NCBI GenBank assembly: GCA_019245455.1
Contig: JAFARM010000353.1
Span: 1 to 10,083 of the forward strand
DNA from: Sphingomonadaceae bacterium
GTDB taxonomy: Bacteria > Pseudomonadota > Alphaproteobacteria > Sphingomonadales > Sphingomonadaceae
Length of the DNA: 10,083 bases
Direction of reading: 5' to 3'
Under the pieces are notes generated by a model. That model did no database searches. It had not been told where the DNA came from and saw only the letters and a list, made by a program, of their open reading frames with translations. Below are positions 1 to 6,096 of the stretch, piece by piece. Positions within the stretch are counted from its first letter, which is position 1; the number at the start of each line of letters is the position of its first letter. The position numbers were made by a program, and so were the translations under genes.

Positions 1-114
1 CAGCCCGGCGAGGACGGCCAGGCGCTCGCCCGCCGCGTCGCCGACGAGTTCGACCGGCGCGAGCGCGCGCGCGCCGCAGCGTCGCGTTCGGCCTACCGCG
101 ATTACGGCGACTGA
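1..114 (+). CDS. Probable phage tail tape-measure protein, C-terminal end (partial)
   Basis: Frame 1 is open from the left edge to a TGA at 112-114 and gives the last 37 residues of a longer protein. The tail is highly charged, with a run of Arg, Glu and Asp (DEFDRRERARAA) likely to be helical, and it ends in YRDYGD. No domain can be recognised in so short a piece. The call rests on position: in P2-like phages the tape-measure gene T lies directly before U and D, and the next two genes here are clear U and D homologues. The ATG of U follows the stop by only 2 nt, which fits a shared tail operon. A different small tail gene cannot be excluded. Confidence 0.5.
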   Translation, partial: QPGEDGQALARRVADEFDRRERARAAASRSAYRDYGD

Positions 115-116
115 CG

Positions 117-494
117 ATGATGCTTTCACTCGGGATGTTCGGCTTCAGCCTGGACACGCTCGCCTACAGCGAGCTGAAGCGGCGGACGTCGTGGCGCTTC
201 GCGTCGACCTCGCGCGTCGGCGTGCGCGACGCCCAGCAGTTCCTGGGGCCCGGCGACGACACGATCAGCCTCGACGGGTGGATCGCGCCCGAGTTCGCCG
301 GCGACCCGACGAGCCTCGACACGCTGCGCGACATGGCCGACGGCGGCGAGGCGTGGCCGCTGATCGACGGCACGGGCGCGGTGCACGGGGCCTTCGTCAT
401 CGATTCGATCGACACCAAGGCCGAGTTCTTCTTCGCCGACGGCAGCCCGCGCCGGATCGAGTTCACGATCGAACTGAAGGCGGTCGACGCATGA
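117..494 (+). CDS. U: Phage tail protein gpU (P2-like)
   Basis: This 125-aa protein matches the P2 gpU family along its full length, from memory of the family. Shared landmarks are the start MM-LGMFGF, the stretch ending in SRVG at residues 31-34, QFLGPGDD at about 41-48, WPLIDG at about 79-84, and the ending RRIEFTIELK. GpU is a structural protein at the head-proximal end of the contractile tail, involved in tail completion. The length equals the usual family length. The start is an ATGATG at 117, 2 nt after the upstream stop. No strong Shine-Dalgarno is visible, so translation is probably coupled to the upstream gene. Its TGA overlaps the ATG of a tiny ORF that bridges to gpD. Confidence 0.93.
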   Translation: MMLSLGMFGFSLDTLAYSELKRRTSWRFASTSRVGVRDAQQFLGPGDDTISLDGWIAPEFAGDPTSLDTLRDMADGGEAWPLIDGTGAVHGAFVIDSIDTKAEFFFADGSPRRIEFTIELKAVDA

Positions 495-526
495 GTGCGC
501 CGCCGCTTTGTCGGCTCGGCGCATGA
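491..526 (+). other. 11-codon bridging ORF between U and D
   Basis: An ATG at 491 overlaps the stop of U as ATGA. The frame reads MSAPPLCRLGA and stops at a TGA (524-526) that overlaps the likely ATG of D, again as ATGA. The first 15 nt (491-505) match the start of D (523-537) at 13 of 15 positions, so both encode MSAP. It could be a short coupling ORF that carries ribosomes from U to D, or the remains of a start region shifted by an indel. There is no evidence for a functional peptide. Confidence 0.4.
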
Positions 527-1524
527 GCGCGCCGCAGGCCGCCGTCCGCGTCACGCTCGACGGGCGCGATCTGACCGACCGCTTCGCGCCGCGGCTGTCG
601 AGCCTGACCTTGACCGAGAAACGCGGCACCGACGCCGATCAGCTCGACCTCGTCCTCGACGACGCGGACGGGTTGCTGGCGGTGCCGAAGACCGGCGTCG
701 TCGTCGAGCTGGCGCTGGGCTGGGCGCAGGGGGCCGGGGTCGCGATCGGCCTGGTCGACAAGGGCAGCTTCACGGTCGACGAGGTCGAGCATTCGGGGTC
801 GCCCGACGTCGTCACGCTGCGCGCGCGATCGGCCGACTTCACCGCCGCGGCGCGGGTGCGCAAGCTGCGCAGCTGGCGCGCCACGACGCTCGGCGCGGTG
901 ATCGGCGATCTTGCCGCCGGGTGCGGACTGAAGCCCGCGGTCGCGCCGGCGCTGGCGGCGAAGCCGATCGCGGTGCTCGCCCAGGGACGGGTGTCAGACC
1001 TGGCGATGATCCGCCAGCTCGGCCACCGCTTCGACGCGGTCGCGACGGTGAAGAAGGGGCGGCTGATCTTCGCGCCCGCGGGATCGGGGCAGACCGCGAG
1101 CGGAGCGGCGCTGGCGAGCGTCACCCTGATCCGCGCGGACGGCGACCGCCACAGCTTCAAGCGCGCCGCGCGCGACCAGTACACGGGTGCGACCGCCGCC
1201 TGGCACGATCCAAAGAGCGCGACCCGGAAGACGGTGACCAAGGGCGATGCATCCGACGCCAAGGTGCTGCGGACGACCTACGGCAGCGAGGCCGACGCGA
1301 CCGACGCCGCCGACGCCGAGGCGACGCGGCAGAAGCGGGCGGCGGCGACGATGAGCTTCACCCTCGCGCTCGGCCGGCCCGACATCATTCCCGAGACGCC
1401 GCTGCGCTTCAGCGGGTTCAAGCCCGAGATCGACGCCCAGGCGTGGATCGTCGTCGAGGCAACGCACGGCTATTCGTCGGGCGAGGGGCTGACGACGTCG
1501 TTGTCGCTCGAGGCGGCGGGATGA
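523..1524 (+). CDS. D: Phage tail protein gpD / late control D, baseplate hub (P2-like)
   Basis: A 333-aa protein of the phage late control D family (gpD of P2, related to T4 gp27). It forms the hub at the centre of the baseplate, between the tail tube and the spike. Family-like features are the N-terminal beta-rich segment with LTDRFAPRLSSLTLTEKRG, DQLDLVLDD at about residues 39-47, a Thr-rich KTVTKGDASDAKVLRTTY linker region, and the C-terminal end with HGYSSGEGLTTSLSLEA. The length is typical. The ATG at 523 is chosen because it overlaps the preceding mini-ORF stop as ATGA; a TTG at 508 would add five residues and is less likely. The position after gpU is the P2 order. The last 55 nt overlap the oppositely oriented repressor gene. 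Confidence 0.9.
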   Translation: MSAPQAAVRVTLDGRDLTDRFAPRLSSLTLTEKRGTDADQLDLVLDDADGLLAVPKTGVVVELALGWAQGAGVAIGLVDKGSFTVDEVEHSGSPDVVTLRARSADFTAAARVRKLRSWRATTLGAVIGDLAAGCGLKPAVAPALAAKPIAVLAQGRVSDLAMIRQLGHRFDAVATVKKGRLIFAPAGSGQTASGAALASVTLIRADGDRHSFKRAARDQYTGATAAWHDPKSATRKTVTKGDASDAKVLRTTYGSEADATDAADAEATRQKRAAATMSFTLALGRPDIIPETPLRFSGFKPEIDAQAWIVVEATHGYSSGEGLTTSLSLEAAG

Positions 1525-1850
1525 CATCCGCACGGCGGCACCGCCACCGCTTCGGCGAGGAGCACGACGGCGTCGCGCGCCTGTGGGCTGAGACGTTGGA
1601 AGGCCGCGAACCAGCGCGCGGCGTGCTCGCTCGACTGCAGCCGCGGATCGGAGCGGACGCCGGTCAACAGAAAGGCGGCATCGGCACCGGCGGCGCAGGC
1701 CCGCTCGAGATAGTCGGCGTCGGGGACACGGTTGCCCGTCTCGTACGAGCTTTGGGTTGGCAGGCTGACGCCGCAGAGCCTGCCGAAGTCGATCTGTCGG
1801 CGAAAGCCGAGGCGTACGCGCTCGGCACGGAGACGTTCCGCGAAATTCAT
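1470..1850 (-). CDS. XRE-family phage repressor (CI/C-like)
   Basis: This leftward gene encodes 126 aa. The N-terminal half is a Cro/C1-type helix-turn-helix: FAERLRAERVRLGF is helix 1, and DFGRLCGVSLPTQSSYETG, ending near residue 39, covers the recognition region. The stretch RVPDADYLERACAAGADAAFLLTG that follows is typical of phage and prophage repressors of this class. The C-terminal part is short, with no LexA-like Ser/Lys protease visible, so induction by RecA-stimulated self-cleavage is not indicated. The ATG at 1848-1850 is chosen because an AGAGG Shine-Dalgarno lies just before it; an upstream in-frame start at 1982 would run across the promoter region. The divergent arrangement with a small HTH gene is the usual lysogeny switch. 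The gene ends in a TAG at 1470-1472, inside the 3' end of D. Confidence 0.82.
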   Translation of the reverse strand: MNFAERLRAERVRLGFRRQIDFGRLCGVSLPTQSSYETGNRVPDADYLERACAAGADAAFLLTGVRSDPRLQSSEHAARWFAAFQRLSPQARDAVVLLAEAVAVPPCGCHPAASSDNDVVSPSPDE

Positions 1851-1876
1851 TGCCTCTTTGAAAAAATGCTTGCTTG

Positions 1877-1894
1877 TTGATCGAGATCGATGAA
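1877..1894. promoter_or_regulatory. Candidate repressor operator (18-bp imperfect palindrome)
   Basis: The sequence TTGATCGAGATCGATGAA has 8-nt arms (TTGATCGA and TCGATGAA) around a central GA; they are complementary except at one pair in each arm (G opposite G). The size and symmetry suit a dimeric XRE repressor, and it sits mid-way in the divergent region. It contains two GATC sites, at 1879-1882 and 1885-1888. The direct repeat GATCGAGATCGA lies within it. Confidence 0.42.
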
Positions 1895-1925
1895 TATTGC
1901 CCCTCGTTTCCTCACTTCTGTTAAA

Positions 1926-1933
1926 GCGATCGC
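1926..1933. promoter_or_regulatory. Perfect palindrome GCGATCGC ahead of the rightward HTH gene
   Basis: An 8-bp perfect palindrome lies 6 nt before the ATG at 1940, close to where a ribosome site or a transcription start would be. It contains a further GATC. It could be a second operator, but such octamers are common in GC-rich genomes, so this is weak evidence. Confidence 0.2.
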
Positions 1934-1939
1934 CTGAAG

Positions 1940-2191
1940 ATGGCCGAGCAAGCGTCCCAACGATCACCGGCCGGCGCGACAAGCGTCCGCGGGCTGGGGC
2001 TGACGATCCACATGGACCGTCTGCCGCAGGTGCGGGCGCGATTGCAGTCGGAAGGCGTGTCGAACTGGGCGCGGCGGCATGGGTTCAAGCCGAAGACCGT
2101 CTTCGGCGTTCTGTCGGGCAGCCGCGCCTGTACGTGGGGCAAGAGCCACGACATCGCCGTCGCGCTCGGCTTGAAGGACCGCGTCGGGTGA
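1940..2191 (+). CDS. Small HTH regulator, BcepMu gp16-like phage-associated protein
   Basis: An 83-aa protein transcribed away from the repressor. Residues 28-80 carry the pattern I associate with the BcepMu gp16-like family: QVRARLQSEGVSNWARRHGF, then a turn and helix (PKTVFGVLSGSRA), then GKSHDIAVALGLKD. It resembles small Ner/Cro-like phage regulators. By position it would act as the early-side partner of the repressor, shutting off the repressor promoter or tuning early transcription; this is inference. The ATG at 1940 lacks a strong Shine-Dalgarno. An in-frame ATG at 2012 would give a 59-aa protein that keeps the whole HTH, and it is a real alternative because residues 1-24 look unstructured. 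Recognition is by family pattern only. Confidence 0.72.
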   Translation: MAEQASQRSPAGATSVRGLGLTIHMDRLPQVRARLQSEGVSNWARRHGFKPKTVFGVLSGSRACTWGKSHDIAVALGLKDRVG

Positions 2192-2371
2192 GCAGAACGT
2201 CCCCCCGGTCATGCCGCTCCTCGGGCTGGCCGGCTTCCCCGGCGTTAACGGTTCATTGCGCGTCTGTCCCCTCTATTCCACTAAACTCGTTACGTCAGTG
2301 CTAATCTTGCGGTCCCTGAGCCACGATGCCGCGGGGGCATCGCCTTTCGGGCCGAGTTCCCGGGGGCGTCG
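2192..2371 (+). promoter_or_regulatory. Leader region between the HTH gene and ogr
   Basis: A 180-nt stretch without a convincing gene. It is less GC-rich around 2240-2310 than its surroundings. It contains a hairpin at 2324-2342 and a GGGGG Shine-Dalgarno-like run at 2362-2366 before the ogr ATG. I find no good sigma70 promoter pair and no P2-type TGT-N12-ACA Ogr box. It may be an untranslated leader of the early transcript or may hold a separate ogr promoter. Confidence 0.4.
2324..2342 (+). terminator. Hairpin upstream of ogr (possible weak terminator or attenuator)
   Basis: CGATGCC and GGCATCG form a perfect 7-bp stem around the 5-nt loop GCGGG, followed by CCTTTCGGG. The T tract is only three bases, so intrinsic termination would be weak. 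Lying 30 nt before the ogr start, it could reduce readthrough into the early operon or shape the ogr leader. Confidence 0.35.
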
Positions 2372-2698
2372 ATGAGACAACGCTGTCCACACTGCCGCGC
2401 GCTGGCGCAGGCGAGGAGCTCGAAGGAGGTGACCCCGCTCTACCGCGAGGTCTACTACCAGTGCCTCGACCTCGAATGCGGCCATACCTTCGTCGCCTGC
2501 CTCGAGGTGATCCGCACGCTCGCCCCCAGCGCCCGGCCGCGCCCCGGCATCCACCTGCCGATCGTCCCGGCGGCGGTGCGCACCGCCAACCTCCGGCCGC
2601 AGCGCCGCTCCGGGGCGGCGAACGACACGATCGTCGCCGCCAACGACGCCGGCGGCGCGGTTCCGACCGCAACCGAGCGCATCGCCGCGCCCGGCTGA
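2372..2698 (+). CDS. ogr: Ogr/Delta-type zinc-finger activator of late transcription
   Basis: A 108-aa protein whose first half is an Ogr/Delta zinc finger. Cysteines at residues 5, 8, 31 and 36 give C-x2-C-x22-C-x4-C, exactly the spacing of P2 Ogr, and the text between (ARSSKEVTPLYREVYYQC, then CGHTFVACLEV) follows the family. Ogr proteins bind upstream of phage late promoters and recruit host RNA polymerase through the alpha subunit, switching on head, tail and lysis operons. The C-terminal 50 residues are Ala/Pro/Arg-rich and probably disordered; they are longer than in P2 Ogr (72 aa). The start is the ATG at 2372 with GGGGG about 6 nt before it. In P2, ogr directly follows D; here the repressor switch separates them, so this copy would lie under the early promoter. 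Confidence 0.9.
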   Translation: MRQRCPHCRALAQARSSKEVTPLYREVYYQCLDLECGHTFVACLEVIRTLAPSARPRPGIHLPIVPAAVRTANLRPQRRSGAANDTIVAANDAGGAVPTATERIAAPG

Positions 2699-2784
2699 CG
2701 CCCCCGCCTGCCGCCTGACCGACCCCCACGCCGAAAACCCCGTTTCCGGCGACGCCGATCCCTTGCCCGAAGGTCTTCCCCCCC
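2699..2784 (+). promoter_or_regulatory. ogr-primase intergenic region with hairpin
   Basis: An 86-nt C-rich gap, the longest within the rightward operon. It holds the stem-loop at 2729-2751 and a GAAGGT Shine-Dalgarno-like site at 2769-2774, 10 nt before the primase GTG. No promoter is recognisable. Confidence 0.4.
2729..2751 (+). repeat. 10-bp inverted repeat / hairpin before the primase gene
   Basis: CGCCGAAAAC and GTTTCCGGCG pair at 9 of 10 positions (one A·C mismatch) around a 3-nt CCC loop. No T tract follows, so it is a poor intrinsic terminator. Attenuator, mRNA stability element or protein/replication site are all possible. Confidence 0.4.
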
Positions 2785-5487
2785 GTGCGCCACGATCTCC
2801 ACGCCGATGTGATCCTGCGCCTCAAGGCCGACTATGGCTTGGAGGCGCGCGGCGCGTATCTGCGCAAGGGCCGCTGCCCCGAGTGCAAGGCGAAGGACTC
2901 GCTCTACATCCACGCCGAGGAGCCGCGGGTTCTGCGCTGCGGCCGGCTCGACAAGTGCGGGCAGACGTGGACGGTGAAGTCGCTCTACCCCGACCTGTTC
3001 GAGAACTGGTCGAGCCGGTTCAAGGCGAGCGAGGCGGAGCCGACGGCCGCCGCCGACGCCTATCTGCTCCACGCGCGCCGCCTCAACCTGACGAAGCTGC
3101 GCGGCCACTACACCCAGGAGCAGTATTTCGACCGCGAGGCGGGCATCGGCTCGGCGACGGTGCGCTTCCCACTGCCCGGCGGCGCGTGGTGGGAGCGGCT
3201 GATCGACGAGCCCGGACGGTTCGACCGCAAGGCGCGCTTCGCGCCGGGCAAGAGCTACATGGGCGAGTGGTGGCAGCCGCCGCAGCTCGGCCTGACCGAC
3301 CTTGCCGCCGCCAACGAGCTGTGGATCGTCGAGGGCATCTTCGACGCCCAGTCGCTGGCCGAGCACGGCGTCGCCGCGGTGTCGGCGATGAGCTGCAACA
3401 ACTATCCCGAGGCCGCGCTCGCCCGACTGGCCCTTGCCTGCGGCACCAAGCGGCCGCTGCTGGTCTGGGCGTTCGACAACAACAAGGCCGGGCGCGAGTT
3501 CATCGCCAAGTTCCACAAGCGCGCCGAGGGCAGCGGCTGGCGCTGCGCCGCGGCGCTGACTGCCGAGCGGATTGAGCGCCGCCCGAAGGACTGGAACGAC
3601 CTCCACCTCGAGGACGCCGACGAGCACCCGCGCTTCGGGGCGGCGCAGATCGAGGAGTATCGCTGGAACGGCGACGTCATGCTCGCGCCCGCCGCGCTCG
3701 ACCGGGCCAAGCTGATCGCGCTGCGGCGGGGATGGTCGACCTTCACCGTCGAGCACGGGACGCGCCTCTACTGGGCCAAGGTCGACGAGGCGCGCGTCGC
3801 CGAGCTGACCGCCGACATGGCCGCCGACCCGATGACAGCGAAGCTGAGCGCGAAGGAGAAGCGCGAGATCGCGATCGACGACGCGACCGGCGTCACCGAA
3901 ATCGCCAACTGCCTGCCCGCGCCGCTCTATTTCCAGTTCGATCCGGTCAAGGACGAGGGCGGGTACTATTTCCAGATCGACTTCCCCGGCGGGCAGCCGC
4001 CGGTCAAGTCGCTGTTCTCCGCCGGCCAGGTGGTCAACGCGCCGGACTTCGCCAAACGCCTGGCGGCGATCAGTCCGGCGGCGATCTACAAGGGTGGCAA
4101 CCACCACCTGCTCCGTCTGCGCGACGCCTGGACGGGCATCCGCCGCGTCGAATCGGTCTACGTCCTGGGTTACGTCCGCGAGCACGGCGCGTACATCTTC
4201 CCCGACCACGCGGTCGCCGACGGCAAGGTCGTCGAGCTGAACCGCGAGGATTATTTCGGGATCGGCAAGCTGGCGGTGAAGCCGGCGTCGACCGAGCACG
4301 TCCTCGACGTCGCCTGGTCGCCCAAGGGCTATGACGCCGCCTGGCTGGGCCCGCTTTACGGCACGTTCGGCCCGCGCGGCATGGTCGCGCTCGCCTTCTG
4401 GTTCGGGACGCTGTTCGCCGAGCAGATCCGCGATCACCACGAGAGCTGGCCGTTCCTCGAGATCGTCGGCGAGGCGGGCACCGGCAAGTCGACGCTGATC
4501 GAGTTCCTCTGGCTGCTCCTCGGGCGCGCCAATTACGAGGGGTTCGACCCGTCGAAGTCGACCGCCGCGGCGCGCGCGCGCAACCTCGGCAAGGTCGGCA
4601 ACCTGCCCGTCGTGCTGATCGAGAGCGACCGCACGTCCGACGATCCGCGGATCCACGCGCGCCAGTTCGACTGGGACGAGCTGAAGACGGCCTACAACGG
4701 CCGCTCGGTCCGCTCGCGCGGCGTCGCCAACGGCGGCATGGACGTCTTCGAGCCGCCGTTCCGCGGCGGCATCGTCATCAGCCAGAACGAGCCGGTCAAC
4801 GCCTCGGACGCGGTCATGCAGCGCATCGTCTCGCTGCGCTTCACTCGGGCGATGCAGTCGCCGGCGACGCGGAAGGCGGTCGAGCGGCTGCTCGCCTTCG
4901 ACCTGAAGGCGGTGTCGGGCTTCCTGATCGAGGCGGTGCGACGCGAGGGCGAGATCGTGCCGGCCTTCAGCGCCGCCTTCCGCCTCCACGAGGCGGCGCT
5001 GCGCGAGCTCGGCGTCACCAACGTCAACCGCCTGATCAAGTGCCACGCGCAGTTGCTCGCCGCCTTGGACGCGCTGGCGCTGGTCGTGCCGATCGGCGAC
5101 GAGGTCCGCGACGCGACCGCCGACTGCATCCGCACCATGCTCGGCGAGCGCCACGCCGCGATCAGCGCCGATCATCCAGTCGTCGTCCGCTTCTGGGAGC
5201 TGTTCGACTACTTGAGCGAAGCCGAGGAGGAAAACGTCCCGGCGACGTTCGTCGACCACAGCCGCGACCCCAACGTCATCGCCGTCAGCCTGGTGCAGTT
5301 CGAGGAGCGGTGCGCCCAGCGCCGGCTCGATCTGCCGCCGTCCGCCGACCTCAAGAAGCACCTGAAGACGTCGAAGAACCCGCGCTTCGTGGGGTCGAAG
5401 ACGGTCAACTCGCGCGCCGGTCGGACGCTGCACTGCTGGGTCTTCCAGCGCGCTGCGCCGGCGGCGGCGCGGACCAAGGAGGGCTGA
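2785..5487 (+). CDS. Bifunctional DNA primase-helicase (P4 alpha-like, zinc ribbon + TOPRIM + AAA+ helicase)
   Basis: A 900-aa replication protein. A zinc ribbon is formed by C31, C34, C52 and C58. A TOPRIM-type primase region follows, with IVEGIFDAQS (E183) and LLVWAFDNNKAG (D231). An AAA+/SF3-like helicase has Walker A GEAGTGKST at 562-570, a Walker B-like VVLIESD ending in E613 and D615, a sensor-like ISQNEP with N668, and a candidate arginine finger in QRIVSLRF (R680). A C-terminal segment (about 800-890) resembles a winged helix. This order is that of P4 alpha and related phage proteins that prime and unwind at the phage origin. The start is the GTG at 2785, with GAAGGT 10 nt before it; the protein begins just ahead of the zinc ribbon. 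The expected DxD of TOPRIM reads DNN here. It replaces the rolling-circle gpA expected in a true P2. Confidence 0.88.
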   Translation: MRHDLHADVILRLKADYGLEARGAYLRKGRCPECKAKDSLYIHAEEPRVLRCGRLDKCGQTWTVKSLYPDLFENWSSRFKASEAEPTAAADAYLLHARRLNLTKLRGHYTQEQYFDREAGIGSATVRFPLPGGAWWERLIDEPGRFDRKARFAPGKSYMGEWWQPPQLGLTDLAAANELWIVEGIFDAQSLAEHGVAAVSAMSCNNYPEAALARLALACGTKRPLLVWAFDNNKAGREFIAKFHKRAEGSGWRCAAALTAERIERRPKDWNDLHLEDADEHPRFGAAQIEEYRWNGDVMLAPAALDRAKLIALRRGWSTFTVEHGTRLYWAKVDEARVAELTADMAADPMTAKLSAKEKREIAIDDATGVTEIANCLPAPLYFQFDPVKDEGGYYFQIDFPGGQPPVKSLFSAGQVVNAPDFAKRLAAISPAAIYKGGNHHLLRLRDAWTGIRRVESVYVLGYVREHGAYIFPDHAVADGKVVELNREDYFGIGKLAVKPASTEHVLDVAWSPKGYDAAWLGPLYGTFGPRGMVALAFWFGTLFAEQIRDHHESWPFLEIVGEAGTGKSTLIEFLWLLLGRANYEGFDPSKSTAAARARNLGKVGNLPVVLIESDRTSDDPRIHARQFDWDELKTAYNGRSVRSRGVANGGMDVFEPPFRGGIVISQNEPVNASDAVMQRIVSLRFTRAMQSPATRKAVERLLAFDLKAVSGFLIEAVRREGEIVPAFSAAFRLHEAALRELGVTNVNRLIKCHAQLLAALDALALVVPIGDEVRDATADCIRTMLGERHAAISADHPVVVRFWELFDYLSEAEEENVPATFVDHSRDPNVIAVSLVQFEERCAQRRLDLPPSADLKKHLKTSKNPRFVGSKTVNSRAGRTLHCWVFQRAAPAAARTKEG

Positions 5488-5488
5488 C

Positions 5489-5695
5489 GTGCACCGCCTG
5501 GAGATCGAACCCGACAGCCTGACCAAGCGCCAAGAGATCGCCGCGGCGCTCGAGGCGCTCGACCTCGGCGAGTGCCCGAGCTGCCACGTGTGGAAGCCGC
5601 TGGCCCGCTTCGGCACCTATGCCGTTAAGGTGGCCGACGCCCGGCGGCACGTGATCGTCGGGCCTTGCTTCACCTGCGCGGAGCTGCGCCGGTGA
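5489..5695 (+). CDS. Small zinc-ribbon-like protein
   Basis: A 68-aa protein with two CxxC knuckles, C29/C32 (CPSC) and C60/C63 (CFTC), separated by 27 residues. This suggests a single zinc-ribbon fold. The N-terminal 25 residues look helical. The GTG start at 5489 is 1 nt after the primase stop and follows an excellent AAGGAGGG Shine-Dalgarno located inside the primase 3' end. The function is unknown: it may bind DNA or RNA, or assist the primase-helicase encoded just before it. I do not recognise a named family. Confidence 0.72.
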   Translation: MHRLEIEPDSLTKRQEIAAALEALDLGECPSCHVWKPLARFGTYAVKVADARRHVIVGPCFTCAELRR

Positions 5696-5952
5696 CCGGG
5701 CCGCTGTCCCTGCAGCTCGGCCGCATGGCCGAGGAAGTCGGCTCGACGATCGATGGCGGCCGGTCAATCTCGGTGCCTCGGCTCTACGCGGCCCTGATTC
5801 GCGCCCGCGACGAGGCGGTTTTGCTCGAGGCGCGCGCCGGCGAGCGCGATGCATACGTCCGCCGGCTGCTCGCCGATATCGAGAACCAGTGCGTCACCCT
5901 CGCCACCGCAGACGCGCTGGCGCGCGCCCATGCCGACAAGGTGCGCCACTGA
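5692..5952 (+). CDS. Small helical phage protein, unknown function
   Basis: An 86-aa protein starting at a GTG that overlaps the previous stop as GTGA, with GGAG 8 nt before it. Most of it (residues 28-85) is predicted by eye to be helical and rich in Ala, Arg, Glu and Leu; the segment LYAALIRARDEAVLLEARAG is strongly amphipathic. It has a single Cys and no metal motif or membrane segment. It might form a dimeric coiled coil. No family is recognised. The tight coupling on both sides supports a real gene. Confidence 0.65.
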   Translation: MTGPLSLQLGRMAEEVGSTIDGGRSISVPRLYAALIRARDEAVLLEARAGERDAYVRRLLADIENQCVTLATADALARAHADKVRH

Positions 5953-6092
5953 TGCGCGCCATCCTCATTCGCCGGTTCCCCCTGTTGCCGGCGGATCTCG
6001 GTCTCCGGGGGGTCACGCCCTTGACCCGCCGAGTGCCTCGTCCCGTGCGCCGTCCCGGAGCGACGCACACCAACCCCGTTCCTCGGAGCTGA
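5952..6092 (+). CDS. Arg-rich 46-aa ORF, doubtful
   Basis: The ATG at 5952 overlaps the previous stop as TGATG, and the TGA at 6090-6092 lies 4 nt before the next start, so it fills the operon gap neatly. The product is basic and Pro-rich (VTPLTRRVPRPVRRPG) with no recognisable fold. Third codon positions are about 78% G/C, which appears lower than in the neighbours. It may be a small DNA-binding peptide or simply an open stretch between genes. Confidence 0.35.
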   Translation: MRAILIRRFPLLPADLGLRGVTPLTRRVPRPVRRPGATHTNPVPRS

Positions 6093-6096
6093 CCCG

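Larger units (their letters stand above)
1851..1939. promoter_or_regulatory. Divergent promoter/operator region of the lysogeny switch
   Basis: This gap between the leftward repressor and the rightward HTH gene is AT-rich; the line 1861-1920 is about 58% A+T, against about 30% in nearby genes. It must hold the promoters for both directions. Weak sigma70-like hexamers can be picked out: rightward TTGCTT at 1870-1875 with an AATATT region near 1893-1898, and leftward TTAACA (complement of 1919-1924) with CAATAT about 19 nt further. None is convincing, and the exact start points are unknown. It contains the palindromes listed separately. Confidence 0.6.

Noticed and set aside
495..1880. A 461-codon plus-strand frame over gpD and the repressor
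   Set aside because: Arg-rich shadow of D; it crosses a gene on the opposite strand and the promoter side, and has no recognisable motif.
1851..1982. An N-terminal extension of 44 residues on the repressor from an upstream start
   Set aside because: It would run through the AT-rich divergent region; the ATG at 1850 has a good AGAGG site and begins right at the HTH domain.
1470..2191. The divergent HTH pair as a toxin-antitoxin module
   Set aside because: Neither protein resembles a known toxin, and location between D and ogr fits a phage lysogeny switch.
2192..2371. A late promoter with an Ogr box before ogr
   Set aside because: No TGT-N12-ACA dyad was found by eye, so autoregulation by Ogr is not supported.
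2455..5616. A 1053-codon open frame on the minus strand opposite the primase gene
   Set aside because: Its codons lie exactly opposite the primase codons. Stops there would need TTA, CTA or TCA in the sense gene, which GC-rich genes avoid, so the long opening is expected. The product is low-complexity and rich in Arg, Asp, Val and Leu, with no domain.
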